Shown here piece by piece: positions 1-6,356 of a stretch of DNA of 6,356 bases. Source of the DNA: Campylobacterota bacterium (GTDB lineage Bacteria; Campylobacterota; Campylobacteria; Campylobacterales; Sulfurovaceae); the NCBI GenBank assembly GCA_003646505.1, contig QMKT01000110.1, positions 1 through 6,356 on the forward strand. Reading direction: 5' to 3'. The first letter of the stretch is position 1, and each line of letters begins with the position of its first letter. Position numbers and translations under genes: made by a program. The notes beneath the pieces are model-generated. The model saw nothing but the letters and a program-made list of their open reading frames with translations. It was not told the origin of the DNA and made no database searches.

Positions 1-203
1 ATCTTGGCGGTAATGGCTGCAACAAGTATGGGGTGGACGATATAAGGTTCTCCACTTTTACGTGTTTGATTCTGGTGCGCATTGAGAGAAAGTGCCAGCG
101 CTCGTTTCGTAGCATCTTGTGGAGAGGAGATCTGATTCCAAAGAAGGGCTGTTGCCTCTTCTATGGTATGTATATTTTTAGCTTTATCTAAAAAAGCATC
201 CAA
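1..203 (-). CDS. spoT: RelA/SpoT-family (p)ppGpp synthetase/hydrolase, N-terminal fragment
   Basis: This is the first 67 codons of a bifunctional (p)ppGpp synthetase/hydrolase; the rest lies beyond the window edge. The visible part is the beginning of the HD hydrolase domain. It contains RKSGEPYIVHP at residues 48-58, the hallmark of RelA/SpoT proteins. By family knowledge, the His of the HP pair (H57) is a metal ligand and R48 contacts the guanine; their spacing of nine residues matches that of characterised Rel enzymes. The enzyme makes and degrades the stringent-response alarmone in the cytoplasm. The start is uncertain. The frame is closed by the rpoZ stop codon at 212-210, no in-frame ATG is present in the visible part, and the best candidate is TTG at 203-201, preceded by a weak purine-rich stretch (AGAAAG). 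The gap to rpoZ is only 6 bases, so translation is probably coupled. In Campylobacterota a single such enzyme usually serves both activities, hence the symbol spoT; rel or relA would be equally defensible. Confidence 0.9.
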   Translation of the reverse strand, partial: MDAFLDKAKNIHTIEEATALLWNQISSPQDATKRALALSLNAHQNQTRKSGEPYIVHPILVAAITAK

Positions 204-209
204 GGGAAT

Positions 210-416
210 TTAGCTTTCTAGACTAACAGTGATCTTACCCTCAGCAATCTCTTGAAGTGCAATATCAGCATATTTCATAGCTGATGTATCCATATCTAAA
301 AGCGACTTTGCACCATTAGCGATCTCTTCAGCTCTTTTTCCTACTGCATTTGCAAGAAGGTATTTGTCAAAATCTACTCTTTCAAGTGCTTGTGCTGTTA
401 ATTGTTCTGTTCTCAT
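210..416 (-). CDS. rpoZ: DNA-directed RNA polymerase omega subunit
   Basis: This 68-residue protein is the omega subunit, which helps fold and hold the beta-prime subunit in RNA polymerase. The length fits the short omega of Campylobacterota. Family features visible are the central helix DKYLLANAVGKRAEEIANG (residues 17-35), equivalent to the conserved RF/Y-L-L...A-RA segment, and the C-terminal ALQEIAEGKI (53-62). The ATG at 416-414 has a good Shine-Dalgarno sequence (AAAGGA at 428-423) six bases upstream. The gene follows pyrH after 25 bases and precedes spoT by 6 bases in the same frame, so all three are probably co-transcribed. The N-terminus reads MRTEQ and lacks the MAR motif that in Escherichia coli omega contributes to ppGpp binding site 1. 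That absence is seen directly; its consequence is inference. Confidence 0.96.
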   Translation of the reverse strand: MRTEQLTAQALERVDFDKYLLANAVGKRAEEIANGAKSLLDMDTSAMKYADIALQEIAEGKITVSLES

Positions 417-422
417 ATCTAT

Positions 423-428
423 TCCTTT
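423..428 (-). promoter_or_regulatory. Ribosome binding site of rpoZ
   Basis: The minus strand reads AAAGGA here, six bases before the rpoZ ATG. It is the clearest initiation signal in the 25-base gap after pyrH and shows that rpoZ has its own ribosome entry rather than depending only on coupling. Confidence 0.75.
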
Positions 429-441
429 ATTATTTCATTCT

Positions 442-1221
<780 letters not shown>

Positions 1222-2589
1222 CTATATCTTTATCAACTTTAGCGGGTTGATATGTTTAGAGTTCTTTGTCGCCTGAAACATCAGCTTACTGGCTACTTTA
1301 CCCACTACATACCCTCTTTTTATCTTAGAGCCGACACGTATAGTTGGCGCAATTTTAGACAACCCTGCATAAACAGTATGCATTTTACCACTATGAGCAA
1401 CCACGACAACTTTCCCAAGCATACTACTCTTACCGGCAAACACTACTTTACCGTTGAGGATATTGTGTACTTTTGCATTGAATGAAGGTGCTTTTAATGT
1501 CACAGATTCATTAAAAATTTTGATTTTGTAGATAGGGTCCACATAAGTACCGTATTTCTTGATAAGCTTTGCTCCGGGCAAAGGGGAAATCGTTTTATTT
1601 CCTTTGTACGCATAGGTTTTAGACTTGGTATAAGATGAGTTTACCTGTCTTACTTTAGCACTTTCTTTATAGACTTTTTTCTTTGCTTTCTCTGCTTTTA
1701 TCGATGCTAAGCGTGCTTTCTTTTTCTCTTCTTTTGTTTTTGCTCTACGCAGAGCTTCTTTGGCCTTAATGGCATTCTTTCGCGCAAGTTCTTTCTCTTT
1801 TCTAATGCGTCTTTTTCTCTCTTTGGCAAGACGCATTGCTTCTTTTCTTTGAGCAGCAGCTTTACGTGCAGCTTCTACTTCCTTTTTTTGTAAAATATTC
1901 AGTTTTGCCAATGTGGCACGAAGCGAATTTTGTTTATCTTCTATCTTGGTCAATTTGGAAGAGTATTTCTCTTCATCCCCTTCCAGCTTTTTACGTAATT
2001 TCTCTTTTGCCAATTTTTTTTGTCTATAAGATTCCCGTTTTTTGATAATTCTTTTGATCTCTGTTTCTGTTTTATTACGTAAAGCCAGTTTATTTTTTTT
2101 ACGTTTTTTAAGCGAAATGATCTCCGTTTTTAAATTGGATAATATGCTAGAATTATGTTTTTTATACACTCTGTAGACTTCCTGGGTAAGTATGGATTTT
2201 CGTGTAGGTTCATGTGCCTGTTCCATTGCAAATACGATAGAAAACTGTTCAGACAATAATTTTATAAATACTTTTCGTTTTTGATCTAAGGCCTGAGATG
2301 TTAGTTTAAAATCTTTTTCAGATTTGACCAGTTCTCGTTTTAAGACTTTAAATTTTTTTTCTGATTTCTCTTGATTACGTCCAAGTGTATTGATCTTTTT
2401 TCCCAAATATACAATGTCTTTTTCTGCAGACTTAATATCTTTAGCGATCTGATTTAAACGTCTACTTGCCTTCTTTTTTTGAGAAGATGCTGTAGAAAGG
2501 TTTTTTTTAGAATCTTTGATCTTTGTATTGGTTGAAGCACCGTAGAGTAAACCAATAGTTACAAAACAGATCAGGATGAAGGATTTCAC
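1222..2589 (-). CDS. EnvC-like murein hydrolase activator: signal peptide, coiled coil, degenerate LytM/M23 domain
   Basis: A 455-residue exported protein. Residues 1-18 form a signal peptide (KSFILICFVTIGLLYGA); no lipobox is present. About 22-110 and 150-312 are very Lys/Glu/Ala-rich helix, predicted coiled coil, separated by a short break around 111-149. About 334-455 is a LytM (peptidase M23) fold with typical strands such as ILNGKVVFAG (377-386) and LGKVVVVAHSG (391-401). The catalytic and zinc positions appear lost: no HxxxD near 356-364, YAGL (407-410) where active enzymes have YAHL, and KLMF (435-438) where they have HLHF. E. coli EnvC is likewise degenerate and activates AmiA/AmiB under FtsEX control. 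Architecture and position right after ftsX support the same role; it is therefore unlikely to be an active peptidase. The start is GTG, overlapping the ftsX stop by 4 bases (GTGA), with GGGGAG seven bases upstream. The amidase partner is not in the window. Confidence 0.88.
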   Translation of the reverse strand: MKSFILICFVTIGLLYGASTNTKIKDSKKNLSTASSQKKKASRRLNQIAKDIKSAEKDIVYLGKKINTLGRNQEKSEKKFKVLKRELVKSEKDFKLTSQALDQKRKVFIKLLSEQFSIVFAMEQAHEPTRKSILTQEVYRVYKKHNSSILSNLKTEIISLKKRKKNKLALRNKTETEIKRIIKKRESYRQKKLAKEKLRKKLEGDEEKYSSKLTKIEDKQNSLRATLAKLNILQKKEVEAARKAAAQRKEAMRLAKERKRRIRKEKELARKNAIKAKEALRRAKTKEEKKKARLASIKAEKAKKKVYKESAKVRQVNSSYTKSKTYAYKGNKTISPLPGAKLIKKYGTYVDPIYKIKIFNESVTLKAPSFNAKVHNILNGKVVFAGKSSMLGKVVVVAHSGKMHTVYAGLSKIAPTIRVGSKIKRGYVVGKVASKLMFQATKNSKHINPLKLIKI

Positions 2590-3401
2590 TCCTGTACTCC
2601 CCTGCTGCTAAATACTACCGAATAAACGGCGATGATCACGATCAATAGTGAAGAGGCAAATAAGATACCTATATCACTCATCCTAAAAAGTGCTTCCTGA
2701 TTTTCCATCATAATATCTATACCGCTTTGCCCTGCCCAGTAGAATTTAATATAAAAGAAAATGGCAGAGACCAGAAGTGTAGAAAAAAATGCATCAACGA
2801 AAGCAACTTTAAAAAGTACACCCGACCTGAGCATCATAGGCGCACCAAATATCTCCATGACCTGCATACGTTCTTTATGTGCATACTTCCATATTTCCAT
2901 CTGTTTAATGATCAGGAACAGACTTACAATGGTCATAAAAACGATAAATATTTTCAAGGTGAACTTAATAAAAGAAAAAAGTTTATAACTTGAATTGTAG
3001 GATCCTCCAAACGTTTCAACTTTTTTAATATTGGGGTCAGATTCAAGGTCTTTTTTGATCTCTTCAAGCCCTGAACTGTGAAGATAAGCATCTAAGCCAA
3101 TATTATAGAAATACGGCAGAGCATCCAATATCGCTTTACTGGTACTCTTATTGACACCCTTTGCCACTTCAGAAACAATAGCATCACGTTTGAGTTTTTC
3201 AGAAGAACTGATATGTTCATTAAGTGCTTGAAAGGTAGAAAGTTCTACAGGATCTTTTGTCACTACGAGCATGGAATATCCCTCGGTAAGACCCTTCTCA
3301 TAGGTATTGGTAGTACGTTCAAATACGAGATAAAATTCAATACCCAGTAAAATTGCCATAAGTGGCAAAATAAACATCAAATGATTTTTAATGAACTTCA
3401 T
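2586..3401 (-). CDS. ftsX: Cell division protein FtsX (permease-like subunit of FtsEX)
   Basis: Inner-membrane partner of FtsE in the divisome. FtsEX is not thought to transport a solute; it passes ATP-driven changes across the membrane to a peptidoglycan hydrolase or its activator. The 271 residues show the FtsX layout: TM1 about 8-27, an extracytoplasmic domain of about 119 residues (28-146), TM2 147-166, a cytoplasmic loop, TM3 198-219 and TM4 244-264. The loop after TM2 has the family's conserved pattern of charged residues followed by EIFGAP (183-188), comparable to the ...MRLVGA stretch of other FtsX proteins. A GTG at 3407 is in frame, but it overlaps the ribosome site. ATG at 3401 lies five bases after AAGGG and gives MKFIKNH followed by TM1, so I use it. 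It overlaps ftsE by 14 bases and the EnvC-like gene by 4, indicating strict co-translation of all three. Confidence 0.95.
   Translation of the reverse strand: MKFIKNHLMFILPLMAILLGIEFYLVFERTTNTYEKGLTEGYSMLVVTKDPVELSTFQALNEHISSSEKLKRDAIVSEVAKGVNKSTSKAILDALPYFYNIGLDAYLHSSGLEEIKKDLESDPNIKKVETFGGSYNSSYKLFSFIKFTLKIFIVFMTIVSLFLIIKQMEIWKYAHKERMQVMEIFGAPMMLRSGVLFKVAFVDAFFSTLLVSAIFFYIKFYWAGQSGIDIMMENQEALFRMSDIGILFASSLLIVIIAVYSVVFSSRGVQE
2597..2602 (-). promoter_or_regulatory. Ribosome binding site for the EnvC-like gene
   Basis: The minus strand reads GGGGAG, inside the last codons of ftsX and seven bases before the GTG start at 2589. Its spacing supports a GTG start that overlaps the ftsX TGA, and hence translational coupling. 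Confidence 0.65.
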
Positions 3402-4062
3402 ATACACCCTTACTCTCTATAATAAAATGTCTATACGGTAACGAAAAGATCGTTGGGATCTTATGTGTGACTACCAAAACTGTTGTGTCCAGCTGCTGAC
3501 ATGCATTTTCCATCAGATCCCAGATGACATTTGAGGAGTAATCATCAAGGTTACCCGTTGGCTCATCAGCCAAAATAACAACAGGGTTTTTTGCCAGTGC
3601 TCTCGCCACACCAACACGCTGTTGTTCTCCACCACTGAGTTCCAATGGATATCTATCTGCATGCTCTGAAAGTTTGACATGTTTGAGCAGTCTTCTTGCC
3701 TGAGTCTCCTGTACCTCTGTTGAATACCCTGCTATCATCAAAGGTAAAACTACATTTTTAGACACTGTCCATTCATTCACAAGTTTATAGTCTTGAAAAA
3801 TGATGCCCATATGTGTACGAAGTTCCTGAAGTTTCCCCTGACGTATATTTGCCAGATCAAGTCCACCAACAACCAGACTGCCTTCACTTGGCTTTAACTG
3901 TCCATAAAGTGATTTAAGCAGTGTCGATTTACCAGAGCCACTAGGACCAGTGATAAATACGAACTCACCCTTCTTAATACTGAAGTTAGCATCTTTAATG
4001 ACCTCTTTCTCACCTTTGCCATATGCCAGCGTAAGATTGGAAGCATGTATCACATTAGACAT
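3388..4062 (-). CDS. ftsE: Cell division ATP-binding protein FtsE
   Basis: Cytoplasmic ATPase of the FtsEX complex, bound to FtsX and linked to FtsZ-ring constriction. The 224 residues match the usual FtsE length and contain a complete ABC ATPase: Walker [10 protein letters not shown] (39-47), Q-loop Q90 in IIFQDYKL, signature LSGGEQQR (142-149), Walker [14 protein letters not shown] (161-173) with catalytic E167, and the switch His H200 in VVTHK. The IIFQDYKLV and ADEPTGNLD stretches are typical of the FtsE/LolD/MacB branch. Immediate linkage to ftsX identifies it as FtsE rather than LolD. ATG at 4062 is eight bases after a strong AAGGAG that lies in the end of trmB; only 3 bases separate the two genes. 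All catalytic residues are intact, so an active ATPase is expected. Confidence 0.97.
   Translation of the reverse strand: MSNVIHASNLTLAYGKGEKEVIKDANFSIKKGEFVFITGPSGSGKSTLLKSLYGQLKPSEGSLVVGGLDLANIRQGKLQELRTHMGIIFQDYKLVNEWTVSKNVVLPLMIAGYSTEVQETQARRLLKHVKLSEHADRYPLELSGGEQQRVGVARALAKNPVVILADEPTGNLDDYSSNVIWDLMENACQQLDTTVLVVTHKIPTIFSLPYRHFIIESKGVYEVH
3407..3411 (-). promoter_or_regulatory. Ribosome binding site deciding the ftsX start
   Basis: The minus strand reads AAGGG, ending five bases before ATG 3401. The alternative GTG start at 3407 would use the last G of this site as its first base and so has no room for a ribosome binding site. The site lies within the ftsE coding end. Confidence 0.7.
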
Positions 4063-4065
4063 GGA

Positions 4066-5250
4066 CTATTCTCCTTTTGCATGCATGATCTGCATTGCTA
4101 GTTTTTGATGTGCTTTAAAATTAACTGTTGTCTTCACCGGAGGTGAGACAAAGTATCTACAGGACTCTTCTTCTAAAAGTATATATTTGTGTTCCGGTCT
4201 ATCAAAACTCCCAAAAGCACATTTGATCAAAAAACGCTGTTCAGATATTTGATAAATACGTTCAAAATGTATGAAATACCCTTCAAAAACCAATGCTTTT
4301 TTAGGTAATCGTTCTTCTATTCCAAAAGTGTATTTTACATCATTAAAATTAAAATCTATTATCTCTGTTCTAGGTTCGGATTCTTGTGTACATTTCACAT
4401 AGACATCATAGATATCTTTCTCTTGTCTTAACCATCTTGCCTCATACTTACTTGTCACTTCAAGTGCTTCATTCTTACGTACTTCGACTTCAACCTTTGG
4501 TATGGAAAAAAATGTTTCCAGGGCATACCAGAAGTAATTGTTACTGTCTGTACGTAACTCCAGTTTACCTCCTTTTTCCAAGACCCGCATAGACTCCTCT
4601 AAAAAACTGGGGCTGATCACTCTTCTTTGTGGTTTTTTATCCCAGGGTACAGGAAAATGTACAAAGATCTGTTCGCAAATATTAGAAGGTAGCATTTCAA
4701 GAAACAGCCTTGCATCATAATTAACAACCCAGATATTATCCAACTTCTGTAGTTCTATTTGTTTGAGTACCTGCTGTGCAGAAGGTGTATGTATCTCTAT
4801 CCCTATAAAAAGCGTGTCAGGATTCTTGTTTGCCTGATAAAGCAAATGTCGTCCCGATCCAAATCCAACCTCAACAGAGACCTTCTCTTTAGGATAAGTG
4901 ATCGTTTCAAAATCTTCTATCTTCTTAAAATATTTTGAAGAAAGTGGTGCTTTAGTGTTGGATGTAGCGATATTTGAAGAAAGAATATCAAGCCCTAACT
5001 CTTTAGATACCTTGTTGAGTGCCTCTTTAAGAATATTGACTTTGAGTGGTCTCGTGACCTTATCATATTTTAAGAGATAAGCTTCCTCATCTGGTTTGAG
5101 TTGTAGTAAAAACTCTTCTCCTGCATGTTCAACACCGATCAGCAGATCATCTCTTGTTAGGGCTTTCCCACTACATGTCATCACAGTACTTTTAGCTATC
5201 TGTGCTTCTATAATAGAGGTATCAAAGGGTTTAACTTTTAAATGTGGCAT
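4066..5250 (-). CDS. trmB: tRNA (guanine46-N7)-methyltransferase TrmB, long form
   Basis: Uses S-adenosylmethionine to methylate N7 of G46 in the variable loop of tRNA. The central part, about 115-290, is the TrmB Rossmann domain: SAM motif EVGFGSGRH (127-135), IGIEIH (149-154), NYDAR (177-181), HFPVPWDKKPQRR (198-210) in the place of the usual FPDPW-K-RH-KRR, RTD (233-235), and TSKYEARW (266-273) like the C-terminal T-YE-R of the family. At 394 residues it is about 150 longer than the E. coli enzyme (about 240). Residues 1-115 and 290-394 are extra regions with no motif I recognise; similarly long forms are, from memory, normal in Campylobacterota. The Asp to Val change in FPVPW also appears to be lineage-typical, so I do not read it as loss of function. 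ATG at 5250 follows AGGA closely. The gene lies 9 bases after the lipoprotein gene and 3 before ftsE. Confidence 0.93.
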   Translation of the reverse strand: MPHLKVKPFDTSIIEAQIAKSTVMTCSGKALTRDDLLIGVEHAGEEFLLQLKPDEEAYLLKYDKVTRPLKVNILKEALNKVSKELGLDILSSNIATSNTKAPLSSKYFKKIEDFETITYPKEKVSVEVGFGSGRHLLYQANKNPDTLFIGIEIHTPSAQQVLKQIELQKLDNIWVVNYDARLFLEMLPSNICEQIFVHFPVPWDKKPQRRVISPSFLEESMRVLEKGGKLELRTDSNNYFWYALETFFSIPKVEVEVRKNEALEVTSKYEARWLRQEKDIYDVYVKCTQESEPRTEIIDFNFNDVKYTFGIEERLPKKALVFEGYFIHFERIYQISEQRFLIKCAFGSFDRPEHKYILLEEESCRYFVSPPVKTTVNFKAHQKLAMQIMHAKGE

Positions 5251-5259
5251 ATTTCCTGC

Positions 5260-5925
5260 TTATAGTGTGAGTTGTGTGACTTGACTGGGCTTAGCCTGCA
5301 TCTTGTCATAACTTTGAGCGATGATCCGATAACGGTAACTTTTGCCTGCTCGAACAAATGTATCAATATACTCGGCCATCAAACGTCCTTCAACGTATGA
5401 AACAAATTTCCATTCACCCCGGTCAACAGAACGCTGTACAACATACGCATTGACACTTAAATTACTATGAGGCTTCCATAAAAGTTTTACTACAGATGGC
5501 GCTACTTTATAGGCTTTCACAAACGAAACAGCTGAAAATACTGCTAAAGTCTTCACATATAGTGTTTGACTTCGGCTAGACTCTTTGCCTAAGGCAAACG
5601 TAGTAAATGTGTAGCTGTAGGTCGTACCTGCTTTAACATGGGTGTCTACAAAATGCGTAGCATAACGATTTCCTACTGTACCGATACGTTTAAAACTTTG
5701 TTTGTCTCCTGCAGTATTTCCTCTGTAAATATTGATACCGTGTATCTTCTTGTTATGTATCTTTTCCCATTCAAACCCGACAGAATTCATCGCTGCTAAG
5801 GCATGAACTGAACCTATTCCCTGCAAAGAAGCATCTGTACGATACGTCATAAGCCCCTTAATACCGCCACAACCGTTAAATATGAGTGAAGCGAGTACCA
5901 AGAATAAGAGGATCGATTTTTTCAT
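5260..5925 (-). CDS. Putative lipoprotein with two fibronectin type III-like domains
   Basis: A 221-residue predicted lipoprotein of unknown function. It starts MKKSILLFLVLASLIFNGC, a signal sequence ending in a loose lipobox with Cys19 as the likely lipidated residue; Phe at -3 and Asn at -2 are not ideal. Residues about 35-127 and 131-221 look like two tandem FN3 beta-sandwich domains. The best sign is an internal duplication: FVDTHVKAGTTYSYTFTTFA (92-111) and YIDTFVRAGKSYRYRIIAQS (186-205) align well and match the FN3 Y-x-Y strand. FN3 modules usually mediate protein or glycan binding; no catalytic motif is visible. The gene overlaps the end of the pseudouridine synthase gene by 50 bases and precedes trmB by 9. 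Campylobacter carries a fibronectin-domain lipoprotein at the same place in this gene order. A role in the envelope alongside the downstream division genes is possible but rests only on neighbourhood. Confidence 0.85.
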   Translation of the reverse strand: MKKSILLFLVLASLIFNGCGGIKGLMTYRTDASLQGIGSVHALAAMNSVGFEWEKIHNKKIHGINIYRGNTAGDKQSFKRIGTVGNRYATHFVDTHVKAGTTYSYTFTTFALGKESSRSQTLYVKTLAVFSAVSFVKAYKVAPSVVKLLWKPHSNLSVNAYVVQRSVDRGEWKFVSYVEGRLMAEYIDTFVRAGKSYRYRIIAQSYDKMQAKPSQVTQLTL

Positions 5926-6356
5926 CTACATCACTTTGATCAAAATTTTTAGATAAATACAGCTTCATATCGTCAAAAAGAGGAGCAATAAACTCCATTT
6001 TTTCACCACTTTCAGGGTGAACCAAATATAATAGATATGCATGTAGATTAACTCGTGATATTTTATCTCTTTTGGTCTTAAATCCATATAAATCATCGCC
6101 TAGAATATGACGTCCCAATGTGTTTAAATGCACACGTATCTGATGCGTTCTTCCAGTAAAAAGTTTGGCGGCGATCAACTCTATATTATAGGGACTTGTA
6201 AGCAGTTTTACAAAAGCTGTTTTAGCTGTTTTCCCTTCAGGAACCACAGACATCATCAGTCTATTTTTAGGGTTTCGTCCTATAGGTTTATCAACAACGG
6301 TATCGTCTTTTAAGGGACAATCGATCAAGGCAAGGTAATAACGTCCCATGCTCTTG
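5876..6356 (-). CDS. RluA/RluD-family 23S rRNA pseudouridine synthase, C-terminal part
   Basis: The C-terminal roughly 160 residues of a pseudouridine synthase that isomerises uridines in RNA; the N-terminal S4 region and the catalytic HRLD motif lie outside the window. The visible part shows family-typical stretches: K-x-YYLAL near the edge, GRNPKNRLMM followed by EGKTAKT, the strongly conserved GRTHQIRVH (66-74 counted from the Met at 6349), and GRHILGDDLYG (79-89), which corresponds to the usual GHPI-GD-YG. It ends with LHAYLLYLVHPESGEKMEFIAPL and a tail of about 35 residues. The frame is open to the window edge, so the Met at 6349 is internal and not the start. The last 17 codons including the stop overlap the signal-peptide region of the next gene in another frame. 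The exact target (RluD-type positions or another) cannot be told from this part, so no symbol is given. Confidence 0.93.
   Translation of the reverse strand, partial: KSMGRYYLALIDCPLKDDTVVDKPIGRNPKNRLMMSVVPEGKTAKTAFVKLLTSPYNIELIAAKLFTGRTHQIRVHLNTLGRHILGDDLYGFKTKRDKISRVNLHAYLLYLVHPESGEKMEFIAPLFDDMKLYLSKNFDQSDVDEKIDPLILGTRFTHI

Noticed and set aside
1252..2045. Plus-strand open frames at 1252-1485 and 1836-2045 opposite the EnvC-like gene
   Set aside because: Shadows of the Lys/Glu-rich coding strand; no start signals and no domain.
1650..2520. A-rich, Lys-codon-dense stretch that could suggest a repeat or transferred DNA
   Set aside because: The composition is explained by the Lys/Glu/Ala coiled coil it encodes; the frame is continuous and no direct repeat was found.
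2727..2993. Two overlapping plus-strand open frames opposite ftsX
   Set aside because: Both lie inside ftsX, which is supported by membrane topology and neighbours.
3402..3407. GTG at 3407 as the ftsX start
   Set aside because: It overlaps the ribosome binding site AAGGG; ATG 3401 has correct spacing.
4386..5284. Several plus-strand open frames of 60-68 codons opposite trmB
   Set aside because: Contained in or nearly in trmB, short, low-complexity, without recognisable features.

Overview
All genes in this window lie on the minus strand and are packed head to tail from about 6356 down to 1. In transcription order they are: the C-terminal part of an RluD-family pseudouridine synthase (cut by the window edge), a small lipoprotein with two fibronectin type III-like domains, an enlarged TrmB tRNA (guanine46-N7)-methyltransferase, FtsE, FtsX, a coiled-coil/LytM protein resembling EnvC, UMP kinase (pyrH), RNA polymerase omega (rpoZ), and the N-terminus of a RelA/SpoT-type (p)ppGpp synthetase/hydrolase (cut by the other edge). 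No RNA gene, insertion sequence, CRISPR array or long repeat was seen.

The AT-rich sequence, the roughly 390-residue TrmB and above all the gene order point to a Campylobacterota (Epsilonproteobacteria) chromosome. The order rluD - fn3 lipoprotein - trmB - ftsE - ftsX - M23-like - pyrH - rpoZ - spoT matches what I remember of Campylobacter jejuni. The protein sequences look more like the environmental Sulfurovum/Sulfurimonas side of the group, but genus assignment is an inference from memory.

Layout by function: 6356-5260 holds rRNA modification and an envelope lipoprotein. 5250-4066 is tRNA modification. 4062-1222 is a cell-division module in which ftsE, ftsX and the EnvC-like gene are joined by overlaps of 14 and 4 bases. 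1149-1 is a nucleotide/transcription/stringent-response module (pyrH, rpoZ, spoT). The only sizeable gap, 72 bases upstream of pyrH, carries a TATAAT-like -10 box, so the last three genes can probably be transcribed on their own as well as by read-through. No terminator is visible between genes.

This is mostly a conserved housekeeping operon rather than a new mobile or defence system. The points most worth a second look are: the M23-like protein has lost all the catalytic and zinc-binding positions I could align and is better read as an amidase activator controlled by FtsEX; TrmB has large extra N- and C-terminal regions and FPVPW in place of FPDPW; omega lacks the N-terminal MAR motif linked to ppGpp binding although it sits next to spoT; and spoT appears to start at TTG in the same frame as rpoZ, just after the rpoZ stop codon. 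Three start sites need care: pyrH (GTG at 1149), ftsX (ATG at 3401) and spoT (TTG at 203).
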